From: JAZOTK01 sp045534775
GTDB lineage: Bacteria; Bacillota; Clostridia; RUG12999
Assembly: GCA_045534775.1 (NCBI GenBank)
Contig: JAZSKI010000056.1
Location: 1-19,365 of the forward strand
Direction: 5' to 3'
Length of the DNA stretch: 19,365 nucleotides
Positions 1 to 7,648 of this stretch are shown piece by piece. The translations under genes and the position numbers were made by a program. A model generated the notes under the pieces. That model was not told the origin of the DNA. It ran no database searches and worked only from the letters and a program-made list of their open reading frames with translations. Within the stretch, counting starts at the first letter, position 1. Every line of letters starts with the position of its first letter.

Positions 1-1
1 A

Positions 2-1057
2 CTCCTTGGACCCCAGAAGCACATGGCTACGTGCCGACTTAAGGCGGCGGAAAGGAGTGACGACGAATATACGGACTGTATAACAAGCCAATGGGATAAG
101 CTGGCAAACCATGTGGAGGAAATAGAAAACGGGCTGAGACCGTGGGAAATGCGAGATGATGTTTTATCGGAAAATTTAAACCGCGGACTGTCGCTGTCGG
201 GGATAAACGGCATAGCTTGCGAGGTTAGGAAAAACAAAATGGGAATTTATACGGCAACGGTTAAAACAAAAAAAATTATAAAACGCGATATATCCGATAC
301 GGTATCTGAAATAATATCAAAAACTATGATAATCAAAGAAGAAAGGCAGGAAGAGGACGGCTGGGTATTGATTCTGACGGAAGATACTTATTTTGATTAT
401 GATATTGCGACTGTTTCCATGGACAAGCCGGGAACGGAAATTTCGGGCGATTGCGGAAAACATTTTTTAAATAAAGACGGTGCTTTGTGCTGTGTGATTT
501 CAGACGGAATGGGAAGCGGCAGGCAGGCGGCGGACGAAAGCTCGGAAATAACGGATATTTTTGAAAAGCTGACGGCGGGAGGCTTTTCCTTTAAAGATGC
601 GGCAGAGATAATAAATATGGGCCTGTTGGGAAAAGGCAGGAAGGAAAGCTGTATAACCTTGGATTGTCTTAAAATAAATTTGTATAACGGCAAGGTTGAA
701 ATGCTCAAAGCAGGGGCGGCGGCTACTGTTATGAAAGACGGGAAGAAAACAAGACTTATCAGAAATACGACTATGCCTCTCGGGATTTTAAATGATATGA
801 AAGGGAGAAAAACGGAATTCGCGGAAATAGAAGGGGAAACCTATTTTGTTATGATGACAGACGGAATTCCCGATAACTGCGGCGACAGAGTGCGAGGCGA
901 GAACTGGGTAAAAACCGTAGTAGAGGCATCGGGAGATGTGTCGGCAAAGGAATTGGCGGACAGCGTTATTATGTCGGCGGTGACTATGGGTAAGCCTAAA
1001 GACGATATGATGGTGACGGCGGTGAAAATATTTCCAAAGAAGGTATATAAAGTATAA
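2..1057 (+). CDS. spoIIE: Stage II sporulation protein E, C-terminal part (PP2C-type phosphatase)
   Basis: SpoIIE is the membrane-bound serine phosphatase that dephosphorylates SpoIIAA at the sporulation septum and so activates sigma-F in the forespore. Only the C-terminal part is here: the frame is open to the window edge, so the apparent ATG at 23 is internal and the membrane domain lies upstream. PP2C-family metal-site motifs are visible: SGDCG, SDGMGSG (bases 500-520), MMTDGI (851-868) and KDDMM near 1001-1012. These line up in order with the phosphatase domain of Bacillus SpoIIE as I remember it. The protein stops soon after the last motif and lacks the longer tail of the Bacillus protein. 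The segment before the catalytic domain is polar and helical, as in the SpoIIE linker. A small membrane-protein gene follows after 37 bases. It indicates an endospore-forming host. I am confident of the family. Confidence 0.9.
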   Translation, partial: LLGPQKHMATCRLKAAERSDDEYTDCITSQWDKLANHVEEIENGLRPWEMRDDVLSENLNRGLSLSGINGIACEVRKNKMGIYTATVKTKKIIKRDISDTVSEIISKTMIIKEERQEEDGWVLILTEDTYFDYDIATVSMDKPGTEISGDCGKHFLNKDGALCCVISDGMGSGRQAADESSEITDIFEKLTAGGFSFKDAAEIINMGLLGKGRKESCITLDCLKINLYNGKVEMLKAGAAATVMKDGKKTRLIRNTTMPLGILNDMKGRKTEFAEIEGETYFVMMTDGIPDNCGDRVRGENWVKTVVEASGDVSAKELADSVIMSAVTMGKPKDDMMVTAVKIFPKKVYKV

Positions 1058-1094
1058 AACAGGCAACAATAAAAGGTGAAAATAATCATAAGAG

Positions 1095-1289
1095 GTGATT
1101 GACATAACGTACGGAAAAATGCCGAGGAAAAATACAGATTTAGTCAGACAGGCGCAGGATATTATAGACAGCTACGTCAAAGAAAATAACGCAAAAAAAC
1201 CCCGCCGGCAGTATAAGGACATAATCTTATGGTTCTCCGCCGGAGCAGTATCAGCACTCACTTTATTATTATACATTCTTACAAGCTAG
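1095..1289 (+). CDS. Small single-span membrane protein of unknown function, downstream of spoIIE
   Basis: I do not recognise a family. The 64-codon frame begins with a charged, basic region of about 42 residues containing VRQAQDIIDSYVKENN and KKPRRQ. It ends in one hydrophobic segment (about residues 43-63, ILWFSAGAVSALTLLLYIL), so it should be a tail-anchored or C-terminally anchored protein with a cytoplasmic N-terminus. The start is uncertain. GTG at 1095 lies inside an AGAGGTGATT sequence that itself looks like a ribosome site. ATG at 1119 would remove eight residues but sits about 18 bases beyond that site, and the nearer in-frame codons are ATT and ATA. It follows spoIIE by 37 bases and precedes a strong terminator, so it is probably the last gene of that transcript. 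A sporulation role is only an inference from position. Confidence 0.6.
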   Translation: MIDITYGKMPRKNTDLVRQAQDIIDSYVKENNAKKPRRQYKDIILWFSAGAVSALTLLLYILTS

Positions 1290-1320
1290 GAAAAAGGAGT
1301 GTGGTTGAAAACCCGAACAA

Positions 1321-1371
1321 AAAAAGGCTGTGATGACCGATTCTGAATGAAACGACCATCACAGCCTTTTT
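1321..1371. terminator. Bidirectional rho-independent terminator between the spoIIE unit and dus
   Basis: A perfect 15-bp stem pairs bases 1321-1335 with 1357-1371 around a 21-base loop. Both arms carry A/T runs: the plus strand ends in TTTTT, and the minus strand continues into TTTTTTT from the A-run at 1319-1325. The stem core is GGCTGTGATG/CATCACAGCC. It lies 31 bases after the small membrane-protein gene and 72 bases beyond the dus stop codon, between convergent genes, so it can serve both. Confidence 0.85.
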
Positions 1372-1442
1372 CTGCGTTTCTTTTGTAAACTGCGAAGCTT
1401 GGTCCTGCGGCAAAATCTTTTCGGCAGGAGAAAGCTCCTGAC

Positions 1443-2396
1443 CTACACGTCCCGAAGGGATATATCACTGAAGCCAATCGGGGGCAGGGAGGTTATGGCT
1501 GACAGCAGGGCGGAGAGGGTTTCGGATTTTTTTATGGGTTTGAAAAGCTTTTTATCTTCGGGGTAGTTTTGTATCATATATACCCAGATTTCTTTTAGCT
1601 TTTGCAGGGTAAAAATGTCGGATTTAAGGACGGACAGGTAGTTCTCGGCAAGGAGATTTGTGAAGGCTGTCAGCTCGTCCGTGGTTATCTTTTTGCCGCC
1701 TTTGATTTGGCGAAACAAGGCGGGATTTCTGATAGCACCTCTGCCTATCATAACGCCTTCAAGGCGGGGGAACTGTGCGGCGAGGATCTCAAAATCCGAC
1801 GGGGTATATATATCCCCGTTATAGCAAAGGGGATTTGATGAGGTGTCATAAATTTCTGAAAAAATCTCTCTGTGGGGAGTGCCGCTGTAGAATTCGTTAC
1901 GGGTTCGGGGATGGACTATGAGCCGCTCAAGAGGGAATTTATTATATACGGGGAAAAGCTCCTGCGCTTCATCGGTGTCAAAATAACCTATTCGGGTCTT
2001 CACCGATATTTTAAGGGGAGATTTTTCTATTATCCCGTTTAAAAATTTTTCGATACTGTAAGGGCTTTTGAGAAAACCGGCGCCTCTGCCTTTTTTAACC
2101 ACCGTTGAGGCAGGACAGCCTATATTGATATTAAGCTCGTCGTAGCCCATTTTTGTCATATCTTCGGCGAACCGCAAAAATGTATTGCTGTCGGCAGTTA
2201 AAATCTGAACGGTTAAATTTATGCCTTCGTTATTTTCAGGTGCAATGTCACGCAAACCCTTACGACTCAGCCTTTCGTTATCACCGGGGTTTATGAAAGG
2301 CGAATAATAGCTGTCACAGCCGCCGAACATTTTGGCATGGGTGTTACGGTAGGTATATGTGGTTATCCCTTCAAGAGGGGCAAAATACAGTTTCAT
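1443..2396 (-). CDS. dus: tRNA-dihydrouridine synthase family protein
   Basis: FMN-dependent enzyme that reduces specific uridines in tRNA D-loops to dihydrouridine with NAD(P)H. The start is ATG at 2396, giving 317 residues. The longer frame starting at GTG 2411 is rejected because its first codons are the Shine-Dalgarno sequence (GTGAAGGAGCTTACT) itself. Family landmarks in order are FAPLEGITTYTYRN at the N-terminus, the catalytic-cysteine motif NINIGCPAS (Cys94), VKTRIG (Lys133), VHPRTR (His162), NGDI (193-196) and IGRGAIRNP (217-225), which form the FMN phosphate site. The N-terminus has LEGIT where DusB-type proteins usually have MAGVT, and HPRTR replaces the common HGRTR. It is therefore a divergent subgroup whose target uridine cannot be assigned. 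It is monocistronic and convergent with spoIIE. Confidence 0.88.
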   Translation of the reverse strand: MKLYFAPLEGITTYTYRNTHAKMFGGCDSYYSPFINPGDNERLSRKGLRDIAPENNEGINLTVQILTADSNTFLRFAEDMTKMGYDELNINIGCPASTVVKKGRGAGFLKSPYSIEKFLNGIIEKSPLKISVKTRIGYFDTDEAQELFPVYNKFPLERLIVHPRTRNEFYSGTPHREIFSEIYDTSSNPLCYNGDIYTPSDFEILAAQFPRLEGVMIGRGAIRNPALFRQIKGGKKITTDELTAFTNLLAENYLSVLKSDIFTLQKLKEIWVYMIQNYPEDKKLFKPIKKSETLSALLSAITSLPPIGFSDISLRDV

Positions 2397-2430
2397 AGTA
2401 AGCTCCTTCACAGAAAAGTTTGTTTATTAA

Positions 2431-2460
2431 AGCTTATCATATTTTTGGTAAGTTTGTCAA
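2431..2460 (-). promoter_or_regulatory. Probable sigma-A promoter for dus
   Basis: On the minus strand a perfect TTGACA lies at 2460-2455. It is followed after 18 bases by TAAGCT (2436-2431) preceded by TGA, an extended -10 feature. The -10 is a poor match to TATAAT; an overlapping TATGAT lies too close to the -35 (13 bases). It is positioned about 35 bases upstream of the dus ATG. Confidence 0.5.
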
Positions 2461-2520
2461 TATTGCGAATACAAATCATGTACATTTACAATAATAAATA
2501 TAGGAAATTATATAAAACAC

Positions 2521-2549
2521 TTGCAATTTTGGTTATTTTATGATATACT
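2521..2549 (+). promoter_or_regulatory. Sigma-A-type promoter for the OPT transporter gene
   Basis: TTGCAA (2521-2526), a 17-base spacer, then TATACT (2544-2549), with a TG one base before the -10 (extended -10). Transcription would begin near 2556, leaving a leader of about 35 bases to the ATG at 2592. It is back-to-back with the dus promoter in a 195-bp intergenic region. Confidence 0.75.
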
Positions 2550-2591
2550 TATATAAAATAAATTGTCATAATATGACGGATAGGAGAAAGT

Positions 2592-4487
2592 ATGGATAAC
2601 AAAGAGTTTAAACCTTATGTGCCGGCGGAAAAGGTAACGGCGGAGCTGACGATAACGTCCCTTGTTATGGGTGTTATTCTGGCTGTCGTTTTCGGTGCGG
2701 CAAATGCTTATCTGGGGCTTCGTGTGGGGATGACGGTATCGGCTTCAATTCCGGCGGCGGTTATAGCAATGGGCGTAATGCGCATTATTATGCGGAGAAA
2801 TTCAATTCTGGAAAGTAACATTGTACAGACAATAGGTTCGGCAGGCGAATCTCTGGCGGCGGGAGCTATTTTCACATTACCTGCTCTGTTTTTATGGGCG
2901 GCAGAAGGGAAGATGGCTAAACCCGATATTCTGGAGATTACGGTAATAGCTTTACTGGGCGGTTTGCTTGGCGTATTTTTTATGGTACCGCTGAGAAATG
3001 CCCTTATAGTAAAGGAACACAGCGTTCTGCCTTATCCTGAGGGAACTGCCTGTGCAGAGGTGCTTCTGGCAGGTGAAGAGGGCGGTGCTAATGCAAAAGC
3101 CGTTTTTGTAGGTATGGGCTTTGCGGCTGTGGTTAAATTTATCATTGACGGTCTGAAGGTAGCGGCAGGAGAGGTTTCCCTGAGATTTAAAGGCTTTGCA
3201 GGGGAAATCGGTACTCAGGTTTATCCTGCTGTAATGAGCGTAGGTTATATCTGCGGTCCGAGAATATCCTCTTATATGTTTGCGGGCGGTCTTCTCAGCT
3301 GGATGGTTATAATTCCGCTGATTGTGATGTTTGGAGAAAATATAATAATATACCCCGGTACGGCGGCTGTGGGTGAGATGTTTGCAAACGGCGGCGCAAG
3401 TGCCATCTGGAGCTCTTATATAAGATATATCGGTGCAGGTGCGCTGGCGGCAGGCGGTATCATAAGCCTTGTTAAGTCTCTCCCTCTTATTGTTAAGACC
3501 TTTGCAGGTGCAATGAAAAGTATGGCGGGTGCATCGGCGGCGAACAATAAGCGTACGGAACGGGATATAAATATGAAAATTGTAATAGGTGCAATAGCAC
3601 TTTTGACTTTGGTTGTATGGCTTGTGCCTGCTGTGCCTATTTCCTTCCTGGGGGCGGTTATTGTTGTGGTATTCGGATTTTTCTTCGCAACGGTATCCTC
3701 ACGAATGGTAGGACTTGTAGGAAGCAGTAACAACCCTGTTTCGGGTATGGCGATTGCAACCCTGCTGATAGCTACTTTATTTCTGAAATTAACAGGTGCT
3801 GTAGGTATTGCGGGAATGAGCAGTGCCATTGCCATAGGTTCTATTATCTGTATTGTGGCGGCTATTTCGGGCGATACGTCTCAGGACCTTAAAACAGGAT
3901 TTTTACTTGGTGCAACACCGAAAAAACAGCAAATCGGCGAAATAGTCGGTGTTGTGGCGGCGGCGCTTGCCATAGGCGGGACACTTTATCTTCTCGACAG
4001 CGCGTGGGGCTTCGGGTCCCGGGAGCTGGGCGCTCCCCAGGCAACTCTTATGAAAATGATAGTTGAAGGAGTTATGGAAGGAAATCTGCCCTGGACCCTG
4101 GTATTTATCGGTGTATTTATAGCGGTAGTGGCAGAGATTGTGGGTATTCCCGTGCTTCCCTTTGCGATTGGCGTATATCTGCCCGTACAGCTTAATGCCT
4201 GCATTATGATAGGCGGTATCGTAAGACTTATTTTTGACAGACTTAAACGTGATGATAAAAAGGATATTGTAAATGACGGTATTCTGTTCTGCTCGGGTAT
4301 GATAGCAGGCGAGGGTCTGGTTGGTATTTTACTTGCACTCCTTGCGATATTCGGCGTGGCAGAGGCTATAGATTTGTCAGCGATATTTGGACTTCCCGTC
4401 CGGGCTGTAAATACAGGGTCTCTTGTGATGCTGGCAATTACAATATTTGCGTTGGTTAAAAGCTCTTTACTTAAAAAGAGGAAATAA
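2592..4487 (+). CDS. OPT family oligopeptide/metal-chelate transporter
   Basis: A 631-residue polytopic inner-membrane protein with many hydrophobic segments from about residue 20 to the end, of the size usual for bacterial OPT-family carriers. The N-terminal block ELTITSLVMGVILAVVFGAANAYLGLRVG is typical of the family. So is the loop motif SGDTSQDLKTG followed by GATPKKQQIGE near residues 425-450. Characterised OPT proteins import oligopeptides or, in the YSL branch, metal-nicotianamine-like chelates by proton symport; the bacterial members are mostly uncharacterised. The substrate cannot be read from the sequence. The start ATG has a TAGGAGAAAGT ribosome site. The next gene, a PqqD-like protein, begins two bases after the stop, so the two are almost certainly cotranscribed and probably functionally linked. 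Confidence 0.9.
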   Translation: MDNKEFKPYVPAEKVTAELTITSLVMGVILAVVFGAANAYLGLRVGMTVSASIPAAVIAMGVMRIIMRRNSILESNIVQTIGSAGESLAAGAIFTLPALFLWAAEGKMAKPDILEITVIALLGGLLGVFFMVPLRNALIVKEHSVLPYPEGTACAEVLLAGEEGGANAKAVFVGMGFAAVVKFIIDGLKVAAGEVSLRFKGFAGEIGTQVYPAVMSVGYICGPRISSYMFAGGLLSWMVIIPLIVMFGENIIIYPGTAAVGEMFANGGASAIWSSYIRYIGAGALAAGGIISLVKSLPLIVKTFAGAMKSMAGASAANNKRTERDINMKIVIGAIALLTLVVWLVPAVPISFLGAVIVVVFGFFFATVSSRMVGLVGSSNNPVSGMAIATLLIATLFLKLTGAVGIAGMSSAIAIGSIICIVAAISGDTSQDLKTGFLLGATPKKQQIGEIVGVVAAALAIGGTLYLLDSAWGFGSRELGAPQATLMKMIVEGVMEGNLPWTLVFIGVFIAVVAEIVGIPVLPFAIGVYLPVQLNACIMIGGIVRLIFDRLKRDDKKDIVNDGILFCSGMIAGEGLVGILLALLAIFGVAEAIDLSAIFGLPVRAVNTGSLVMLAITIFALVKSSLLKKRK

Positions 4488-4489
4488 AT

Positions 4490-4825
4490 ATGGCGAACAG
4501 AGAAAATTATCTTGAACGGGTGCCGCAACGTCCCGAAACCATAGGCTGGACACGGGATGATAAAAATATTGTCACCCTGGAAATCGAAAATAAAGGAATA
4601 TTTTGCAAAATAACCCAAAAGCTTTTTAAGAAACCGAAAATCAGTTATATTCATCTGGACAGGCACGGCAGTATAGTATGGCAGCTTATTGACGGCGAGT
4701 CGGATATAATTAAAATAGGTGAGAAGGTAAAAGAGCTTCTGGGAGATGAGGCAGAGCCTCTTTATGAAAGACTGGCAAAATATTTTAATATTCTGGAAAG
4801 CTATAAATTTATTGAATGGAAATAG
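4490..4825 (+). CDS. PqqD-family (RiPP recognition element-like) protein
   Basis: 111 residues with the PqqD fold pattern: a basic N-terminal extension (about 1-20), three beta-rich stretches including NIVTLEIENKG, the LDRHGSIVWQLIDGES turn (about residues 57-72), then helices ending in LYERLAKYFNILESYKFIEW. Classical PqqD and its relatives bind the leader peptide of a ribosomally made peptide and present it to a radical SAM enzyme. No precursor peptide or partner maturase is adjacent here. The gene starts two bases after the OPT transporter stop, with GAGG in the transporter's last codons as ribosome site. I infer a role with the transporter, such as recognition or regulation of a peptide substrate, but the sequence does not show it. 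The basic KKPK region at about 47-50 is unusual for short PqqD proteins. Confidence 0.75.
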   Translation: MANRENYLERVPQRPETIGWTRDDKNIVTLEIENKGIFCKITQKLFKKPKISYIHLDRHGSIVWQLIDGESDIIKIGEKVKELLGDEAEPLYERLAKYFNILESYKFIEWK

Positions 4826-4835
4826 AAATTAATCG

Positions 4836-4883
4836 GGGCTGTTTAAAAAGTCAGTTTGACTTTTTAAACAGCCCTCTTTTTAT
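4836..4883. terminator. Strong hairpin terminator after the OPT-PqqD unit
   Basis: An 18-bp perfect stem pairs 4836-4853 with 4857-4874 around a three-base loop (GTT), followed on the plus strand by TCTTTTTAT. It begins about 10 bases after the PqqD-like stop codon. The ligase gene on the other strand ends only five bases away. The hairpin may stop that transcript too, although its minus-strand tail (CGATTAATTTC) is a poor U-tract. Confidence 0.85.
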
Positions 4884-7411
4884 GCGGTTACTATTTTGCT
4901 TGCGGACTGAAGACCGAATTTTTCTACGGCAGTCTCACGCATTTTGTATTTAAGGATTTTACCTGCGGCGTTCATGGGGAAGCTGTCTACGAAATCCACA
5001 TATCTGGGGGTTTTGTGTTTTGCCATGTGGGTAGCGACATAATCCTTCATTTCCTCCTCGGTCATGGTTTCGCCTTCTTTGAGGATTACGCAAGCCATAA
5101 TTTCCTCGCCGTACTGCTTATCGGGAACGCCGATAACCTGCACATCGGAAACCTTGGGATGAGTATAGATAAAATCTTCTATTTCTTTGGGATAAATATT
5201 TTCGCCGCCGCGGATTATCATATCCTTAATTCGTCCCGTGATTTTATAATATCCGTTACTGTCGCGGCGTGCCAAATCTCCCGTATGAAGCCAGCCGTTG
5301 CTGTCAATAGCCGCAGCGGTAGCTTCGGGCATTTTATAGTAGCCTTTCATTATATTATAGCCTCTTGCCACAAATTCGCCGTCAATGCCGTCAGGCAAAT
5401 CCTCACCTGTTTCAGGGTCAACTATTTTACATTCAACACCGAAAATTGCCGAACCTACGGTATTTACGCGGGCTTCGATGGAATCGGTGGTTTTACTCAT
5501 AGTGCAGGCGGGGGAAGCTTCCGTCTGTCCGTAGGTAATACAAATTTCCGTCATATTCATCTTGTTTATAACATCTTCCATTACCTTGATGGGACAGGGA
5601 CTGCCTGCCATAATACCTGTTCGCATATAGCTGAAATCCGTTTCGGGGAATTTGTCGTGGCTCAGCATAGCAATAAACATAGTAGGAACGCCGTGGAAGG
5701 CGGTTATTTTTTCTTTATTGATACACTCCAGTCCCCTGGTGGGCGAAAAGGCAGGTATAGGTGACATAGTAACGGCGTGGGTAACCGATGCCGTCATAGC
5801 AAGCACCATACCGAAGCAATGGAACATAGGTACCTGAATCATCATTCTGTCAGCGGTGGATAAATCCATACAGTCGCCGATGGCTTTGCCGTTGTTTACT
5901 ACATTATAATGAGTCAGCATAACACCCTTGGGGAACCCTGTTGTACCTGATGTATACTGCATATTGCACACGTCATTTTTGTTAATGGCGGCGGCACGTC
6001 TGAGCACATCACTTAAAGATACGGTCTGCGAAAGTGCTATTGCCTCGTCCCAGGTATAACAGCCCTTTTGCTCCGATTCTACGGTGACGATATTTCTCAG
6101 GAAGGGCAGTCTTTTTATATGAAGTGGAGAGCCCTTTTCGGCTGTCTCCAGCTCAGGACAAAGCTCTTTTATAATTTCCACATAATTGGAGTCCTTATAG
6201 CTGTCGGTCATAACCAGGGTATGAGTATCGGACTGACGGAGGAGATATTCAATCTCGTGGATTTTATAAGCGGTATTTACCGTTACAAGAACAGCGCCGA
6301 TTTTAGTGGTAGCCCAGAAGGTTATATACCATTGAGGAATATTGGTTGCCCAGATGGCAACGTGGTCGCCCTGTTTTACGCCCATAGCTATAAGAGACCG
6401 GGCGAAGGTATCAACATCATCACGGAACTCGGAATAGGTACGGGTATAATCAAGGGTTGTATATCTGAAAGCATACTGGTCGGGGAACTCATCAACAATT
6501 TTATCTAAAAGCTGAGGGAAGGTCAGGTCGATAAAATGTTCCTTAGGCCAGATATATTTACCTGTTTTTGCATTATTGTCGTAAAGCTTGTTAAGACTGT
6601 CACTACCGCCTATATAACGGGACATAAAATTAACAAAATGGGGGAACACGATACCTGCATCGCTGAGCTGAGGTGCATATTGCTTAACCCATTCCAGGGA
6701 AATATACCCATCATAGTTGATGGAACGGAGAGCCAGCATAACGGCTTCTATGGGTAAATCGCCTTCGCCCATAAGCTTATAGGAAGCCTCGCCGCCTTCC
6801 ATAACAGAGTCTTTAATATGGGTATATTTTATGTAAGCACCAAGATTTTGTACGGTAGCTTCGGGAGATTCGTTCATATATCTGTAAGGATGGTGAATAT
6901 CCCAAAGAGCCGCAACGGCATCGCTGCCTACGTCGTTCAGGAGATTGAACAGACGGGCAGTATCGGCATACACACCGTTGGTCTCCACCAGAAGGATAAC
7001 ATTTTTAGCGGCGGCAACGGGAGCCAGCTCCTTAAGTGCTTCTGCAATCAGGGTATCGTCAACCTCACCGTCAGGCATAGCGTTGCGGTCAGCTAAAATT
7101 CTGATATACGGAGTTTCAAGCTTTGATGCCAAATCTATATAACGCAGGATTTCTTCTTTGGTTTCTTTAAGCTTGTCAGCATATTTCAAGGCACAGCCCG
7201 TTGACAGGCAGGGAATTTCCAGATGCTTTGACTTAAGAGTTGCTACGGTCTTTTGAATATTATCCGCATCAAAGGGACTGCCGGTAAGTGAAAAAATATC
7301 CTCGCCCATACCGCGGATTTCAATTCCGGAAAAGCCTATATCCTTCGCCATTGAATAAATATCCGACCACGAAAAATCGGGACAGGCCAAGGTTGAAAAA
7401 GCTAATTTCAT
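4880..7411 (-). CDS. Fusion protein: xylose-isomerase-like TIM barrel + acyl-CoA synthetase (AMP-forming)
   Basis: 843 residues in two domains. Residues 1 to about 270 are a sugar-phosphate isomerase/epimerase-type TIM barrel with the usual metal ligands: Glu143 (LVETNG), Asp171 and His174 (WDIHHP), His198 (THIKDS) and Glu240 (SLEWVK). Residues about 290-843 are a complete ANL adenylate-forming enzyme resembling medium/long-chain fatty-acyl-CoA ligases. It has the P-loop YTSGTTGFPKG (486-496), TYGQTE (626-631), GWLHTGD (706-712), GRIKD and GGENIYPKEIE, and the catalytic lysine in AAGK (Lys818). Both halves look active. The start is ATG 7411; an upstream ATG at 7426 is rejected because ATGGAGGAAAC is the ribosome site. 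The gene stands alone with its own promoter, divergent from fapR. The substrate is unknown; activation of a carboxylic acid linked to a polyol or sugar-acid step is an inference. Confidence 0.88.
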   Translation of the reverse strand: MKLAFSTLACPDFSWSDIYSMAKDIGFSGIEIRGMGEDIFSLTGSPFDADNIQKTVATLKSKHLEIPCLSTGCALKYADKLKETKEEILRYIDLASKLETPYIRILADRNAMPDGEVDDTLIAEALKELAPVAAAKNVILLVETNGVYADTARLFNLLNDVGSDAVAALWDIHHPYRYMNESPEATVQNLGAYIKYTHIKDSVMEGGEASYKLMGEGDLPIEAVMLALRSINYDGYISLEWVKQYAPQLSDAGIVFPHFVNFMSRYIGGSDSLNKLYDNNAKTGKYIWPKEHFIDLTFPQLLDKIVDEFPDQYAFRYTTLDYTRTYSEFRDDVDTFARSLIAMGVKQGDHVAIWATNIPQWYITFWATTKIGAVLVTVNTAYKIHEIEYLLRQSDTHTLVMTDSYKDSNYVEIIKELCPELETAEKGSPLHIKRLPFLRNIVTVESEQKGCYTWDEAIALSQTVSLSDVLRRAAAINKNDVCNMQYTSGTTGFPKGVMLTHYNVVNNGKAIGDCMDLSTADRMMIQVPMFHCFGMVLAMTASVTHAVTMSPIPAFSPTRGLECINKEKITAFHGVPTMFIAMLSHDKFPETDFSYMRTGIMAGSPCPIKVMEDVINKMNMTEICITYGQTEASPACTMSKTTDSIEARVNTVGSAIFGVECKIVDPETGEDLPDGIDGEFVARGYNIMKGYYKMPEATAAAIDSNGWLHTGDLARRDSNGYYKITGRIKDMIIRGGENIYPKEIEDFIYTHPKVSDVQVIGVPDKQYGEEIMACVILKEGETMTEEEMKDYVATHMAKHKTPRYVDFVDSFPMNAAGKILKYKMRETAVEKFGLQSASKIVTA

Positions 7412-7447
7412 TATTGTTTCCTCCATTTAATTTAAAGATATACAACA

Positions 7448-7476
7448 ATTATATCATAAATATTCAAAAATTTCAA
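7448..7476 (-). promoter_or_regulatory. Sigma-A promoter for the barrel-ligase fusion gene
   Basis: On the minus strand TTGAAA (7476-7471), a 17-base spacer, and TATAAT (7453-7448) preceded by TGA (extended -10). Transcription would start near 7441, about 30 bases before the ATG at 7411. It is a near-consensus promoter within the AT-rich region shared with fapR. Confidence 0.75.
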
Positions 7477-7571
7477 TATCTATTTGTAAATTAATTATAT
7501 AAATAGAATTAAATATTTGCATAAATTTTCTAAAAAAATTTGTATATATTGGATAAATTTCAGATAGTCTA

Positions 7572-7600
7572 TTGACATTTAGTCATATTAGCTATATAAT
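7572..7600 (+). promoter_or_regulatory. Consensus sigma-A promoter for the fapR-fab operon
   Basis: TTGACA (7572-7577), exactly 17 bases, then TATAAT (7595-7600): both hexamers are perfect. Transcription would begin near 7607 and give a leader of about 40 bases to the fapR start. FapR regulates its own operon in Bacillus, and its operators overlap promoters. A short inverted repeat, TATTA-N6-TAATA at 7586-7601, overlaps the -10 and could be part of an operator, but it is too AT-rich and imperfect to call. Confidence 0.85.
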
Positions 7601-7648
7601 AATACTATATATTAATATCAGGTAATAAAAACTTAAGGGGAGATGAAG

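Noticed and set aside
1309..1350. Possible short leader peptide beginning at a TTG after AGGAG
   Set aside because: Only about a dozen codons, running straight into the terminator stem between convergent genes, with no downstream gene on that strand to regulate.
1425..1440. Small hairpin CAGGAG-AAAG-CTCCTG just after the dus stop
   Set aside because: Six base pairs without a T-run on either strand; the 15-bp hairpin at 1321-1371 is the better terminator.
2337..2543. A 68-codon plus-strand frame across the dus start
   Set aside because: It covers the dus ribosome site and both divergent promoters, has no ribosome site of its own and shows no recognisable protein features.
3986..4666. A 226-codon minus-strand frame across the OPT and PqqD-like genes
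   Set aside because: It overlaps two genes with clear family motifs and their promoter-terminator unit, and its Ile/Pro/Ser-rich translation is typical of an antisense shadow.
5015..5764. A 249-codon open frame on the plus strand opposite the ligase domain
   Set aside because: It lies wholly antisense to well-conserved ligase motifs and its translation shows no domain pattern; it follows from codon bias on the other strand.
7579..7607. TAGT...ACTA and TATTA...TAATA inverted repeats at the fapR promoter as a FapR operator
   Set aside because: The arms are short, the region is extremely AT-rich, and spacing does not clearly fit the compact FapR site; kept only as a question in the findings.
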